Below, piece after piece: positions 7,464 to 15,855 of a stretch of DNA of 64,000 nt. A program made the position numbers and the translations under genes. Every line of letters begins with the position of its first letter. Within the stretch, counting starts at the first letter, position 1. The stretch spans positions 124,001 through 188,000 of the forward strand of contig NZ_JADPIE010000002.1 in NCBI RefSeq assembly GCF_015666175.1. The letters are read 5' to 3'. Source of the stretch: Halonatronomonas betaini. GTDB lineage: Bacteria; Bacillota; Halanaerobiia; Halanaerobiales; Halarsenatibacteraceae. Under the pieces are notes generated by a model. It ran no database searches. It saw only the letters and a list, made by a program, of their open reading frames with translations, and was not told the DNA's origin.

Positions 7464-8828
7464 CTATTTGCTGGCATTGTATGCCTCTGCTTTCATTAAG
7501 AATCTTTCCAGGAGTTCCGGGCAGGCAGAAAAATTAATATGGAAATAGCTGGCCAGGAGATTGTCCCTGAAGCTATAGCCAAAGGTCTTTTCACCAGATT
7601 TATAATTTAAGGGAATCTCTTCTGCCCTGTTAGCTATTTTTGAATAGTGGAATAGATGGCCCCTGGCTGACTCTCCCTTTTTAAATAAAAGGTTGTCTCG
7701 TAAAGCCTGAACTTCTCTGTAACCCATGGATTGGAGCTTGTCTGTCATCTCAATCTGAATGTCAAGGAGACCGGTCAGCTGGTATTGATTATCATCAGTA
7801 TCAATAAACTGGTTACCTAAATAGATTAGACCACCGCATTCAGCATACACAGGGAGGCCTGCCAGTATTTTTGATTTTAAATCTTCTTTAAAGTTTATGT
7901 TTTCAGCAAGTTCTTTAATATATCTTTCTGGAAAACCGCCTCCAATGATTAAGGCATCGACTTCAGGCAGCTTATTATCTTTTAGCGGGCTGATAAAAAC
8001 AGGTTCTGCCCCTAATTCTGCTATTAAGTCAAGATCTGACTGATAGTAGAAATTAAAAGCCTGATCCCTGGCAACTCCAACTTTTAATCCTTTAAACCTG
8101 GCATTTATCTCATCAGGACCTGAGGTTGTCAATTTTTCTTTTGAGCCTGAAAGGTTATAAATCTTATCCAGTTCAAAATGTTCTTCTGCCAGTTCTCTAA
8201 GCTGCTTAAAATAACTCTTTAGTGCAGGGCTATCTTCTGCAGGAATAAGGCCAAGATGGCTCTCAGGCAATTCAAGGTTTTGCTGGCGTGGAAGATAGCC
8301 TAATGCTTTTAGATTAACTGGTTCAGATTCTATTATTTCTTTGATAATCTGATAATGATTGAGGCTCCCAACATTATTGATAATAACTCCATCCAGATTT
8401 AAATCTGGATCGAAGTTTTTATAGCCATAAACCAGGGCAGCAATACTCTGACCGATCCGGGCAGCATCTACTACCAGAATTACAGGAGCATCAAGCTTTT
8501 TGGCGATTGAGGCAGTTGACCCTGTCATTTTTTTACCTTTGCCATCAAATAGGCCCATCACACCTTCTATTATAGAAATATCAGCCTCCTCTGATTTAGT
8601 TATGAACTTATCTTTAAGCTGAGTATCTGATAAAAAGTAGCTATCGAGATTGTAAGCCAGGTTAGCTGCTGCTTTTTTATGAAAACCAGGGTCGATATAA
8701 TCAGGGCCAACTTTAAAGGGTTGAACCTCATAACCTCTGGAGTTGAATGCAGTCATTAAAGCAAGAGAAACTGTTGTTTTTCCTACCCCGCTTCTGGTGC
8801 CGGCTATTACTACTCTTTGTTGTGTCAT
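7464..8828 (-). CDS. cbiA: Cobyrinic acid a,c-diamide synthase (CbiA/CobB)
   Basis: A complete two-domain enzyme of 454 residues, the usual length. Residues 10-19 form the P-loop (GTRSGVGKTT), and FDGKGKKMTGSTA and VGPDYIDPGFH follow in the ATP-dependent synthase domain. The C-terminal class I glutaminase domain is present with GGGFPERY and the nucleophile cysteine in YAECGGLIYLG (about residue 330), plus a late histidine in SYFHINF. It amidates the a and c side chains using glutamine. It contrasts with the two CbiP-like genes upstream, which lack this glutaminase half. ATG start, with cbiB three bases after the stop. Confidence 0.93.
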   Translation of the reverse strand: MTQQRVVIAGTRSGVGKTTVSLALMTAFNSRGYEVQPFKVGPDYIDPGFHKKAAANLAYNLDSYFLSDTQLKDKFITKSEEADISIIEGVMGLFDGKGKKMTGSTASIAKKLDAPVILVVDAARIGQSIAALVYGYKNFDPDLNLDGVIINNVGSLNHYQIIKEIIESEPVNLKALGYLPRQQNLELPESHLGLIPAEDSPALKSYFKQLRELAEEHFELDKIYNLSGSKEKLTTSGPDEINARFKGLKVGVARDQAFNFYYQSDLDLIAELGAEPVFISPLKDNKLPEVDALIIGGGFPERYIKELAENINFKEDLKSKILAGLPVYAECGGLIYLGNQFIDTDDNQYQLTGLLDIQIEMTDKLQSMGYREVQALRDNLLFKKGESARGHLFHYSKIANRAEEIPLNYKSGEKTFGYSFRDNLLASYFHINFSACPELLERFLMKAEAYNASK

Positions 8829-8864
8829 TAGTTTAACCTCACTTTTAAAATTATTTTATTTCAA

Positions 8865-9641
8865 TTAAACGACAGGTATTATGTAGGGGCGTTTGTTGAC
8901 TGGATTTGGCTGAACTATTGCTTCTAAATTGAAGATATCTGCCAGCATATTTTGAGTGATTATCTTTTCAGGCTCATCAATTGCAATCTTTTTGCCATTA
9001 TTTAAGACCATCAGCCGGTCGCAGAACTGGGCTGCCAGATTTAGGTCATGAATAATGGCTATAACTGTTATCTTCTCGTCTTTTATTAACTGTTTTGCTA
9101 ATTTGAAAATATCGATACTATGATTGATATCGAGATGAGATGTGGCTTCATCGAAGATTAAGACCTCTGGTTCCTGGGCAAGTGCCCTTGCCACCAGGAC
9201 TTTTTGGAATTCGCCACCGGATAATTCCTCTATAAATCTATCTTCAAAGCGTTCAAGGGTGAGCTTGTTGATAACTTTATTTACAACCTCTTTACCCCTA
9301 TTATCATTATCTTTAAATTTTTTCTGATAGGGATATCTCCCCATTTCAATTACTTCTCTGACTGTAAAGTCGCCTTTAAGTTGACTCATCTGAGGTACTA
9401 CGCCAATTTTTCTGGCAACAGTTTTTCGATTTAATTCAGATAAATTACTGCTTCTATTATTGAAATATATACTCCCGTTATTTTTTAAGATACCTGTAAT
9501 ATTTTTGACCAGAGTAGTTTTGCCAGAACCATTCGGGCCAATTACTCCTAATAATTCACCAGGCTTTACTTCGAAGCTTATATTTTCCAGGGCATTAATT
9601 TCCCCATAGTTATATGATACTTGCTCTGCTTCAATAATCAT
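8865..9641 (-). CDS. btuD: Corrinoid/iron-complex ABC transporter ATPase, copy 1 (BtuD-like)
   Basis: A 258-residue ATPase of the FecE/BtuD type. The Walker A motif is GPNGSGKTT at 35-43, the signature LSGGEFQKV is near 140, and Walker B LIFDEATSHLD is near 160; the switch histidine is in AIIHDLNLAA. The gene overlaps the permease by four bases (ATGA) and is nearly identical in layout to the copy at 15.1-15.9 kb. Both copies share long stretches such as GVIGPNGSGKTTLVKNITG. AGGAGGG precedes the ATG. Confidence 0.85.
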   Translation of the reverse strand: MIIEAEQVSYNYGEINALENISFEVKPGELLGVIGPNGSGKTTLVKNITGILKNNGSIYFNNRSSNLSELNRKTVARKIGVVPQMSQLKGDFTVREVIEMGRYPYQKKFKDNDNRGKEVVNKVINKLTLERFEDRFIEELSGGEFQKVLVARALAQEPEVLIFDEATSHLDINHSIDIFKLAKQLIKDEKITVIAIIHDLNLAAQFCDRLMVLNNGKKIAIDEPEKIITQNMLADIFNLEAIVQPNPVNKRPYIIPVV

Positions 9642-10645
9642 CTGATTTTAGCCCTCCTTCTAATAATTAGATATATAAAGAATGGTCCTCCGATAAATGA
9701 TGTTATAACCCCAATCGGTATTTCTACTGGTGAGATAACTGTTCTTGCTACTGTATCTGCTGTCAATAAGAATAGGGCTCCTGCCAGTGTACTTAAAGGT
9801 AAAAGGATTTTATGATTATTGCCGACTAAGATTCTTAAAATATGGGGGATTACCAGACCTACAAAGCTTATTAAACCACCATAGGCGACTGAAATGGAAA
9901 CAATAAATGTTGAGATTCCAAGGATTATCTTTTTTGTTCTCTCTACATTAACTCCCAGATATTTTGCCTCCTCTTCGCCACTCATAAATATATTTAGTTC
10001 GGCTCCAAAACAGTTCAAGATTATTATTCCCATTACTATTGGTGGCGTTGCATAGATTATTCTTTCCCAGGTGGCGTCACCTAAATAACCCATTAACCAG
10101 ACTATTACTTGAAAGGAATCTTCGCCTATATAATAAATTAAAAAAGAGGATATGGCACTGTATAATGCTCCCAGACCGATTCCTAAAAGTATTAGCAGGG
10201 TAACTGATGAGCGTTGATTTACCTTTGAGAAATAATATATAATTGCTGCTGTAATCATCGATAGGATAAAAGCAAATAAGCCATAATATGATGGTGAAAA
10301 GCCTAATGTAAATGCAAGAACTGAGCCTAATGATGCACTTGCTGATATTCCCAGTAGATAAGGGCTAACAAGTGGATTTTGAAAAAGGCCCTGCATACTA
10401 ATACCTGCTGTTGCCAGGGTTGCACCAACAAGCAGTGCCATTATATTCCTGGGCAATCTGATTCTTTCAATTATTACTGTTTCTGTTCTGCTTGCTGTAA
10501 GTTCAGTGAACCCGAGTCTGGAACTAACAATATTAACTATTGCACTATATGAGATTTCAACTGAACCCAGGCTTAAGGCATAGAGAAAGCCAAATACTAA
10601 TAATATTATCAAGATAAGAGTTACTGGATAGACTTTATTATTCAT
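9638..10645 (-). CDS. btuC: Corrinoid/iron-complex ABC transporter permease, copy 1 (BtuC-like)
   Basis: A 335-residue FecCD-family permease with about ten hydrophobic spans. RLPRNIMALLVGATLATAGISMQG is the family motif (R.PR...A...G..LA..G...Q), followed by NPLVSP and late PHILRILVGNNHK. It overlaps btuD by four bases and its start overlaps the preceding cbiP-like gene by eight. By eye it is over 80 per cent identical to the permease at 15.9-16.9 kb, including intact C-terminus, so this is a recent duplication of a two-gene unit. Confidence 0.87.
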   Translation of the reverse strand: MNNKVYPVTLILIILLVFGFLYALSLGSVEISYSAIVNIVSSRLGFTELTASRTETVIIERIRLPRNIMALLVGATLATAGISMQGLFQNPLVSPYLLGISASASLGSVLAFTLGFSPSYYGLFAFILSMITAAIIYYFSKVNQRSSVTLLILLGIGLGALYSAISSFLIYYIGEDSFQVIVWLMGYLGDATWERIIYATPPIVMGIIILNCFGAELNIFMSGEEEAKYLGVNVERTKKIILGISTFIVSISVAYGGLISFVGLVIPHILRILVGNNHKILLPLSTLAGALFLLTADTVARTVISPVEIPIGVITSFIGGPFFIYLIIRRRAKIR

Positions 10646-11501
10646 TAGAAAACTCCTGGTTGAAAATTATTTCTTCTAGTTTTTCAAAATCTATATAGGT
10701 TTTAAATTTTTGAGCCAGTCTATCGTAATTCTTTAACCTTTCAGAATAACTGGTCGCATTATAATCTAATTTTTCCCGTTGTTGACCACAGCTATCTTCA
10801 TCTGGAATAGAGAGTTCTTCTATAAATGGCATAACACCTAGCACAGGCAGATCTGTTAGTTCTTCAATCTGCTCTTTACCTTCCTTGAAATATTCTGGAT
10901 TGCCATGAAATTTATTAATAATTATACCTTTGACTCTTTTTCTTTCAGAAGGCTCTAAGAGATCCAGGGTGCCTATGGTTGAAGCAAAGACACCACCTCT
11001 TTCAATATCGGCAATTAAGATAACCGGGGCATCGGCCAGTGCTGCAACTTTCATATTGACAAGATCTTTATCTCTAAGGTTAACTTCAGCTGGATTGCCT
11101 CCTCCTTCAAGGACAATTAATTGATATTTATCTTTTAAGATATTTAAGCTTATTTTAATTGCCTGTAACAACTTATCTTTTTGAGAAAAGTATTCTGCTG
11201 CAGACATACTTTTTATTGGACTACCATTTATAAATATTTTTGAATTATTGTCACCCTGGGGCTTCATTAAGATAGGGTTCATACAAGTTTCTGGATTGAT
11301 ACCAGCAGCCTCAGCCTGGAGTGCCTGGGCTAATGCGATTTCCGCTTCTCCTTCGATTTTGTATGAATCAGAGGCCATATTCTGTGATTTAAAGGGTGCT
11401 ACTCTATAGCCCTGCTGGCTGTAAATCCTGCAGAGGGCAAGGGTAAAGAGTGTCTTGCCTGCATCTGATGCTGTCCCCTGAAACATTATTGATTTAGCCA
11501 T
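10638..11501 (-). CDS. cbiP: Cobyric acid synthase ATPase half, copy A (CbiP-like, no glutaminase domain)
   Basis: 287 residues against about 500 for normal CbiP/CobQ. The ATPase half is well kept: P-loop GTASDAGKT at 9-17, APFKSQNMASDS, NPILMKPQGD, VLEGGGNPAEVNLRDKDLVN (its NLRD...VN motif) and ADIERGGVFAS. The protein ends about 60 residues after VLGVMPF, exactly where the class I glutaminase domain should begin. There is no downstream frame carrying that domain before the btuC start, so this is a clean domain loss and not a frameshift. Its stop overlaps btuC. It follows a second, more divergent truncated paralogue. It could still amidate cobyrinate diamide if ammonia comes from another subunit or free ammonium. 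Confidence 0.82.
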   Translation of the reverse strand: MAKSIMFQGTASDAGKTLFTLALCRIYSQQGYRVAPFKSQNMASDSYKIEGEAEIALAQALQAEAAGINPETCMNPILMKPQGDNNSKIFINGSPIKSMSAAEYFSQKDKLLQAIKISLNILKDKYQLIVLEGGGNPAEVNLRDKDLVNMKVAALADAPVILIADIERGGVFASTIGTLDLLEPSERKRVKGIIINKFHGNPEYFKEGKEQIEELTDLPVLGVMPFIEELSIPDEDSCGQQREKLDYNATSYSERLKNYDRLAQKFKTYIDFEKLEEIIFNQEFSNE

Positions 11502-12354
11502 TTCTATCCCTCCTGGCCAGGTTTAAAATACTGTCAATTTGTAAGCTCTCTTCTAGTTGTTGAGCTATATTCTCGATTTCTTCTTCAAGATAAGTAAGAT
11601 CTGTACTCTGATCCAATTGAAGATGGGGGCTGGTATCTTCTTCTGGCAGATTAACTTTCTGTAAATAGGGGACTGTTCCTAATACCTGCTTGCCTGTATG
11701 CTTCTCTAAAAAATCAAGACCTGGCTTAAGAAGCTCGAAATCTCCTCTAAACTTATTAATTATAAGCCCTTTAACCAGATTTCTATCTTCTGAAGATAGA
11801 AGCTTTAAAGTTCCAACTAAATCTGCCAGGGCCCCTCCTCTGCTGATATCTGCTGTCAGAAAAACAGGGGTATTATTTAATCTGGCAGCAAACATATTGC
11901 CGAAATCTGGACCTACTCTATTTAATTCAACCGGGCTGCCTGAGCCTTCAAAAATTATTAGATCAAATTCTGATTTTAAAATGTCTAATGATTTATTGAT
12001 TGCTTCATTGATTTTTAAATTTAATTGATGGTCTGAATCTCCAAATTGATATTGACCCTGCCTGATTCCATTTAAATATAATTCAGTCTTTCCTTCTCCA
12101 AGTGGTTTTACAAGGACTGGATGAAACTTGACATCTGGCTTAGAGCCGGCAGCAATTGCCTGGATTGTCTGGCCGATTCCAATTTCTATGTCCTCTTCAG
12201 TTAAATAGGAGTTAGATGACATATTCCAGGCTTTAAAGGGGGCAACTTTTAAGCCTCGATTATGAAAAACCCTGCAAAGTCCTGCAGCTATGAGACTTTT
12301 ACCAACATTTGATGCTGTTCCCTGGATCATTATTGTCATGGCTTGTGAGGTCAT
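11494..12354 (-). CDS. CbiP-like paralogue, copy B, divergent and lacking glutaminase domain
   Basis: 286 residues, similar in length and order to copy A. It keeps a P-loop (GTASNVGKS), APFKAWNM, ADISRGGALADLVG and VLGTVPYL. It departs at sites that copy A keeps: SQNM is AWNM, and the NLRD...VNM motif reads LNRVGPDFGNM. It also lacks any glutaminase domain. The two genes overlap by eight bases (11494-11501), so they are likely translationally coupled and might form a hetero-oligomer. AAAGGAG precedes the ATG at 12354. Either a specialised amidating ATPase or a regulatory partner of copy A; function uncertain. Confidence 0.7.
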   Translation of the reverse strand: MTSQAMTIMIQGTASNVGKSLIAAGLCRVFHNRGLKVAPFKAWNMSSNSYLTEEDIEIGIGQTIQAIAAGSKPDVKFHPVLVKPLGEGKTELYLNGIRQGQYQFGDSDHQLNLKINEAINKSLDILKSEFDLIIFEGSGSPVELNRVGPDFGNMFAARLNNTPVFLTADISRGGALADLVGTLKLLSSEDRNLVKGLIINKFRGDFELLKPGLDFLEKHTGKQVLGTVPYLQKVNLPEEDTSPHLQLDQSTDLTYLEEEIENIAQQLEESLQIDSILNLARRDRNG

Positions 12355-12446
12355 TATTTTCTCCTTTCTTTTATTTAGTTGTTGAAAAGCTTATATTTGT
12401 CGCAAATAATATTTGATTAGACTAAATATTTTTTTGATATGTTTTT

Positions 12447-13529
12447 TTACGCATAATTTACCTCTTCTTCATATACTGAAACTGTGATTCCATTTAATCT
12501 AATTTTATCTAAGAGTAGTTCTCCTTGATTAGATGCTAAAATTGCCGCCGGTGAAGCTGCTGCTGAAACTCCAATTGTATCTTTAACAAAATCTGACTTT
12601 TTTATATTTAATTCATCTTCAATTTTTTTGATTTTATTTCTACTGATTATTTCAAGTTCTAAATTATATTTCTTAGTATATTCTAATATAGCTGGTTCTT
12701 CTGCTTTTAAATCAATTGTAGCCAGCTTTTTTATAGACTTTTTATGAAGGTTTAATTCTGAAATTATTCTGCTTATAGACACTTCAACATCTTTTAGAGA
12801 TATACCTTTTTTAGCCCCAATCCCAATAACTATGTTCTTTGGAATCATCTGGAGTTGATTATCTTTTAAATCATGTTTATTATTGGAGATAATCAGGTCG
12901 AAACCTGGTTTTGAGCCTGAATAACTCAGGCGATCAAGTGAATAAAAATCTACCTTCTTCCATGATGGAACCTCAATATTGTAATCTGTATAAAGGTTTA
13001 TTTTTCTATTGTTTACAAGTGCTGCATTGGCTTTAGTGAGTAAGTCAAATGGCTCCAATGAACAGTCTAATTGAGAAGAAAGCAGATCAACAGCCAATAC
13101 TCCCTGAGTGTCAGTTGCAGTAGTTATAACTGGCCTGGCATTTAAAAGATCTGCTAATTCCTGACTCATTTGATTGGCCCCACCAAGGTGCCCGGATGCT
13201 GTACTGATGACATTTTTCCCCTGCTCATCGATAGTTATAATTGCAGGATCAGTTCTTTTATCAACCAGGTAATCCTTAATAAGTCTAATGACTATCCCTA
13301 AAGCCATTACAAATATCAGGGCATCATATTCTTTAAATTTTTCAACTATTAGATCTTTTAAGGATCGATAATAATTACAATCGATTTTACCAGTATTAAA
13401 TTTTTCCGGTATATAGAGATCCAGGTCTTTTAAGTTATTCTTTAAGAGGGCGCCAATATGAATACCGCCTTTAGTTAAGGTTATTACAGCAAGCTTTTTC
13501 TTATTGACAAGAAGTTTATCCTTTGCCAT
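12447..13529 (-). CDS. cbiG: Cobalt-precorrin-5A hydrolase (CbiG)
   Basis: 360 residues, with both CbiG halves. The N-terminal part has LIFVMALGIVIRLI and STASGHLGGANQMSQELADL, the strongly conserved CbiG motif. The C-terminal part begins near IVIGIGAKKGIS and carries KDTIGVSAAASPAAILAS. The enzyme opens the delta-lactone of cobalt-precorrin-5A with loss of acetaldehyde. It lies between the cbiP-like pair (about 90 bases) and cbiJ (three bases). A small AT-rich gap precedes the cbiP-like genes, with no visible terminator. Confidence 0.9.
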   Translation of the reverse strand: MAKDKLLVNKKKLAVITLTKGGIHIGALLKNNLKDLDLYIPEKFNTGKIDCNYYRSLKDLIVEKFKEYDALIFVMALGIVIRLIKDYLVDKRTDPAIITIDEQGKNVISTASGHLGGANQMSQELADLLNARPVITTATDTQGVLAVDLLSSQLDCSLEPFDLLTKANAALVNNRKINLYTDYNIEVPSWKKVDFYSLDRLSYSGSKPGFDLIISNNKHDLKDNQLQMIPKNIVIGIGAKKGISLKDVEVSISRIISELNLHKKSIKKLATIDLKAEEPAILEYTKKYNLELEIISRNKIKKIEDELNIKKSDFVKDTIGVSAAASPAAILASNQGELLLDKIRLNGITVSVYEEEVNYA

Positions 13530-13532
13530 TAT

Positions 13533-14294
13533 TTATCCCTCCAGATATTCTATAAGTTCCTCAATATGATGATAGCAGACTGGATAAGCAATCTCTGGGC
13601 GTTTAATTATAATCACCGGTATTTTTAACTGACTGGCAGCTTTCAATTTTTCTTCCAACCCTCCAGTTTTACCTGCTGCCTTAGTTACTATAACATCTGC
13701 CTTATATTCTTTAAATGCTGCCTGGTTGAATTCGGTTGTAAATGGACCCTGTGCTGCCAGAATATTAACTGGCTTCAGTCCTATTTTATAAGCCTTTTTT
13801 AAGTATTTTATAACTGGTAATATTCTAGCAGTTATACGATTTTGATAATTATCAACCTCTTTAGCGAAAATATCCAATGATTTTGAGCCAGTTGTTAAAA
13901 AAATATTTTTATATTGGCTAGCTTCTTGAGCTGCTTCTTGATAGGATTTAACCTTTATTAAAAAGTTATTTGAATACTGCTCTAAATTTATGTTGTCCCG
14001 CTCAAAACGGAGATAATCTATATTTAACTCTGATGCTGTTGCAATAGCATTTATTGATGCATCTTCAGCAAAGGGGTGGGTTGCATCTATAATATATTCT
14101 ATTTCTTTATCTACACAGAACTCTTTCATTTTTGAAGAATCTAGTTTGCCCTGATAGACTTTAACAGGATATTTAGATTCAACTATACTCTTTCCATACT
14201 TGCTTGTTACTGAAACAATTAATTTCTTATTTAAGCTGACTAATGCTTCAATCACCTGATAACTATCAGCTGTTCCTGCCATTATCCAGATCAT
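13533..14294 (-). CDS. cbiJ: Precorrin-6A/cobalt-precorrin-6A reductase (CbiJ)
   Basis: 253 residues, typical for CbiJ/CobK. The start MIWIMAGTADS fits the family's N-terminal nucleotide-binding GGT(G/S)E-like motif. IDATHPFAEDAS near residue 70 is the diagnostic ATHPFA motif. Late VTKAAGKTGGLEEKLKAA is the second conserved block (TK.SG..GG...K). The ATG overlaps the cbiH stop by four bases, so the two genes are coupled. Confidence 0.9.
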   Translation of the reverse strand: MIWIMAGTADSYQVIEALVSLNKKLIVSVTSKYGKSIVESKYPVKVYQGKLDSSKMKEFCVDKEIEYIIDATHPFAEDASINAIATASELNIDYLRFERDNINLEQYSNNFLIKVKSYQEAAQEASQYKNIFLTTGSKSLDIFAKEVDNYQNRITARILPVIKYLKKAYKIGLKPVNILAAQGPFTTEFNQAAFKEYKADVIVTKAAGKTGGLEEKLKAASQLKIPVIIIKRPEIAYPVCYHHIEELIEYLEG

Positions 14295-15037
14295 AAATTA
14301 TACCCTCTTGGAGTTATAAGTTTCCCTTCTGATATATAGCTTTGAGAATTACCTATAATCACTGTTGATAGCATATCTACTTTTTCTAAAGGCAATTTCT
14401 CAAGTGTTGTTAATAATTTTTCCTGGCCCTCTCTACTAATGTTTCTAACTATACCTACAGGGGTTTCAGGAGAACGCTTATCTAAAAAATATTCTTTAGT
14501 GAAATTAAGTTGTTTCTTTCTGCGACTACTTCTGGGGTTATAGAGAACTGTAACAAAATCTGCCTGAGCAGCAGCTTTTATTCGCTTTTTAATCTGCTCC
14601 CAGGGAGTTAAAATATCGCTTAAGCTAATAGTTACGTAGTCATGCATTAATGGGGCTCCTAATACTGCTGCAGCTGCATTAGCTGCTGGCACACCTGGAA
14701 TTACCTCGACATCTATCTGGTAGTTCTTTTTAGTTATTAATTCCATTACTGGCCCAGCCATACCATAAACCCCGGCATCTCCACTGCTTATAATTGCAGT
14801 CTTATTACCTGCTGCAGTATATTCAATTGCTTTTTCAATTCTATCTTTTTCTTCACGCATACCACTGGTATATGTTATCTGGTTTTGAGAAATTATATCT
14901 TTTATTAGTTTTAGGTATGTTTTATAACCAACTATAACATCGACTTTTTGCAGAATATTATTGGCTTCAATAGTCATTTTCTGATTGGAACCAGGTCCGA
15001 TACCAATTATATATAGTATTTTATTAGTTGCTGGCAA
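14291..15037 (-). CDS. cbiH: Precorrin-3B/cobalt-factor III C17-methyltransferase (CbiH)
   Basis: A SAM-dependent tetrapyrrole methylase of 248 residues from the TTG at 15037, which sits seven bases after AAAGGAGG. A longer start at 15082 overlaps btuD by four bases but has no such ribosome site. Motifs are IIGIGPGSNQ at the N-terminus, SSGDAGVYGMAGPV near 95 and PGVPAANAAAAVLGAPL near 120. These fit CbiH/CobJ, the ring-contracting methylase. YNPRSSRRKKQ is a further CbiH-like block. Confidence 0.9.
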   Translation of the reverse strand: MPATNKILYIIGIGPGSNQKMTIEANNILQKVDVIVGYKTYLKLIKDIISQNQITYTSGMREEKDRIEKAIEYTAAGNKTAIISSGDAGVYGMAGPVMELITKKNYQIDVEVIPGVPAANAAAAVLGAPLMHDYVTISLSDILTPWEQIKKRIKAAAQADFVTVLYNPRSSRRKKQLNFTKEYFLDKRSPETPVGIVRNISREGQEKLLTTLEKLPLEKVDMLSTVIIGNSQSYISEGKLITPRGYNL

Positions 15038-15078
15038 TTTATTTCCTCCTTTAAAACTTTTAATATCCTGTTTATATA

Positions 15079-15855
15079 TCAAATTACTGGTATTATAAAT
15101 GGTCTTTTATTTGCTGGATTAGTTTTAATTAAAGCTTCTAAATCAAAGATGCTAGACAGCATTTCTTCTGTTATTATTTCTTCTGGGTTTCCAATGGATA
15201 CCTTCTCTCCTTTTTTTAAAACCATTAATCTATCACAGAACTGAGCTGCAAGATTTAAATCATGAATAATAGCTATAACTGTTAATTGATTTTGTTTAAT
15301 TAATTCCCTTGCAAATTTGAAGATATCTATACTATGATTTATGTCAAGATGTGAGGTAGCCTCATCAAAAATTAATATCTCTGGTTCCTGAGCTAAAGCT
15401 CTGGCTACTAGTACTTTTTGAAATTCGCCACCTGAAAGCTCTCCAGTAAACCTTTCTGTAAATTTATTTAAATTAAGTTTATCAATTATTTTATCTACTA
15501 CTTTTCTGCCAGATTTATCATCTTTCTTAAACTTACTCTGATGAGGATAACGCCCCATTTCAATTACTTCTCTAACAGTAAAATCGCCTTTAAGCTGGCT
15601 CTTCTGAGGAACTACTCCTATTTTTCTTGCTATTGATTTTCTGTCTAAAGAGGATAATGATATTTCTTTGTTATTAAAATATACCTGGCCATCACTTTTT
15701 AAAACACCAGTTATATTTTTTACCAGGGTTGTTTTGCCAGATCCATTAGGTCCAATTACACCAAGTAGTTCTCCTGATTTTACCTGAAAGTCTATATCTT
15801 TTAAAGCCTGTAGTTGACCATAATTATATGAGAGTTTTTCTGCTTTTATAATCAT
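15079..15855 (-). CDS. btuD: Corrinoid/iron-complex ABC transporter ATPase, copy 2 (BtuD-like)
   Basis: 258 residues, the same length as copy 1. Walker A GPNGSGKTT is at 35-43, the signature is LSGGEFQKV, and Walker B is LIFDEATSHLD. The gene overlaps btuC copy 2 by four bases. Differences from copy 1 are scattered conservative changes, mainly around residues 55-120 and at the C-terminus, with all catalytic residues kept in both. Both copies therefore look functional. Confidence 0.85.
   Translation of the reverse strand: MIIKAEKLSYNYGQLQALKDIDFQVKSGELLGVIGPNGSGKTTLVKNITGVLKSDGQVYFNNKEISLSSLDRKSIARKIGVVPQKSQLKGDFTVREVIEMGRYPHQSKFKKDDKSGRKVVDKIIDKLNLNKFTERFTGELSGGEFQKVLVARALAQEPEILIFDEATSHLDINHSIDIFKFARELIKQNQLTVIAIIHDLNLAAQFCDRLMVLKKGEKVSIGNPEEIITEEMLSSIFDLEALIKTNPANKRPFIIPVI

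Noticed and set aside
10638-12354. The two CbiP-like genes as one frameshifted CbiP
   Set aside because: Both encode the same ATPase half with their own P-loop, so they are paralogues and not two halves.
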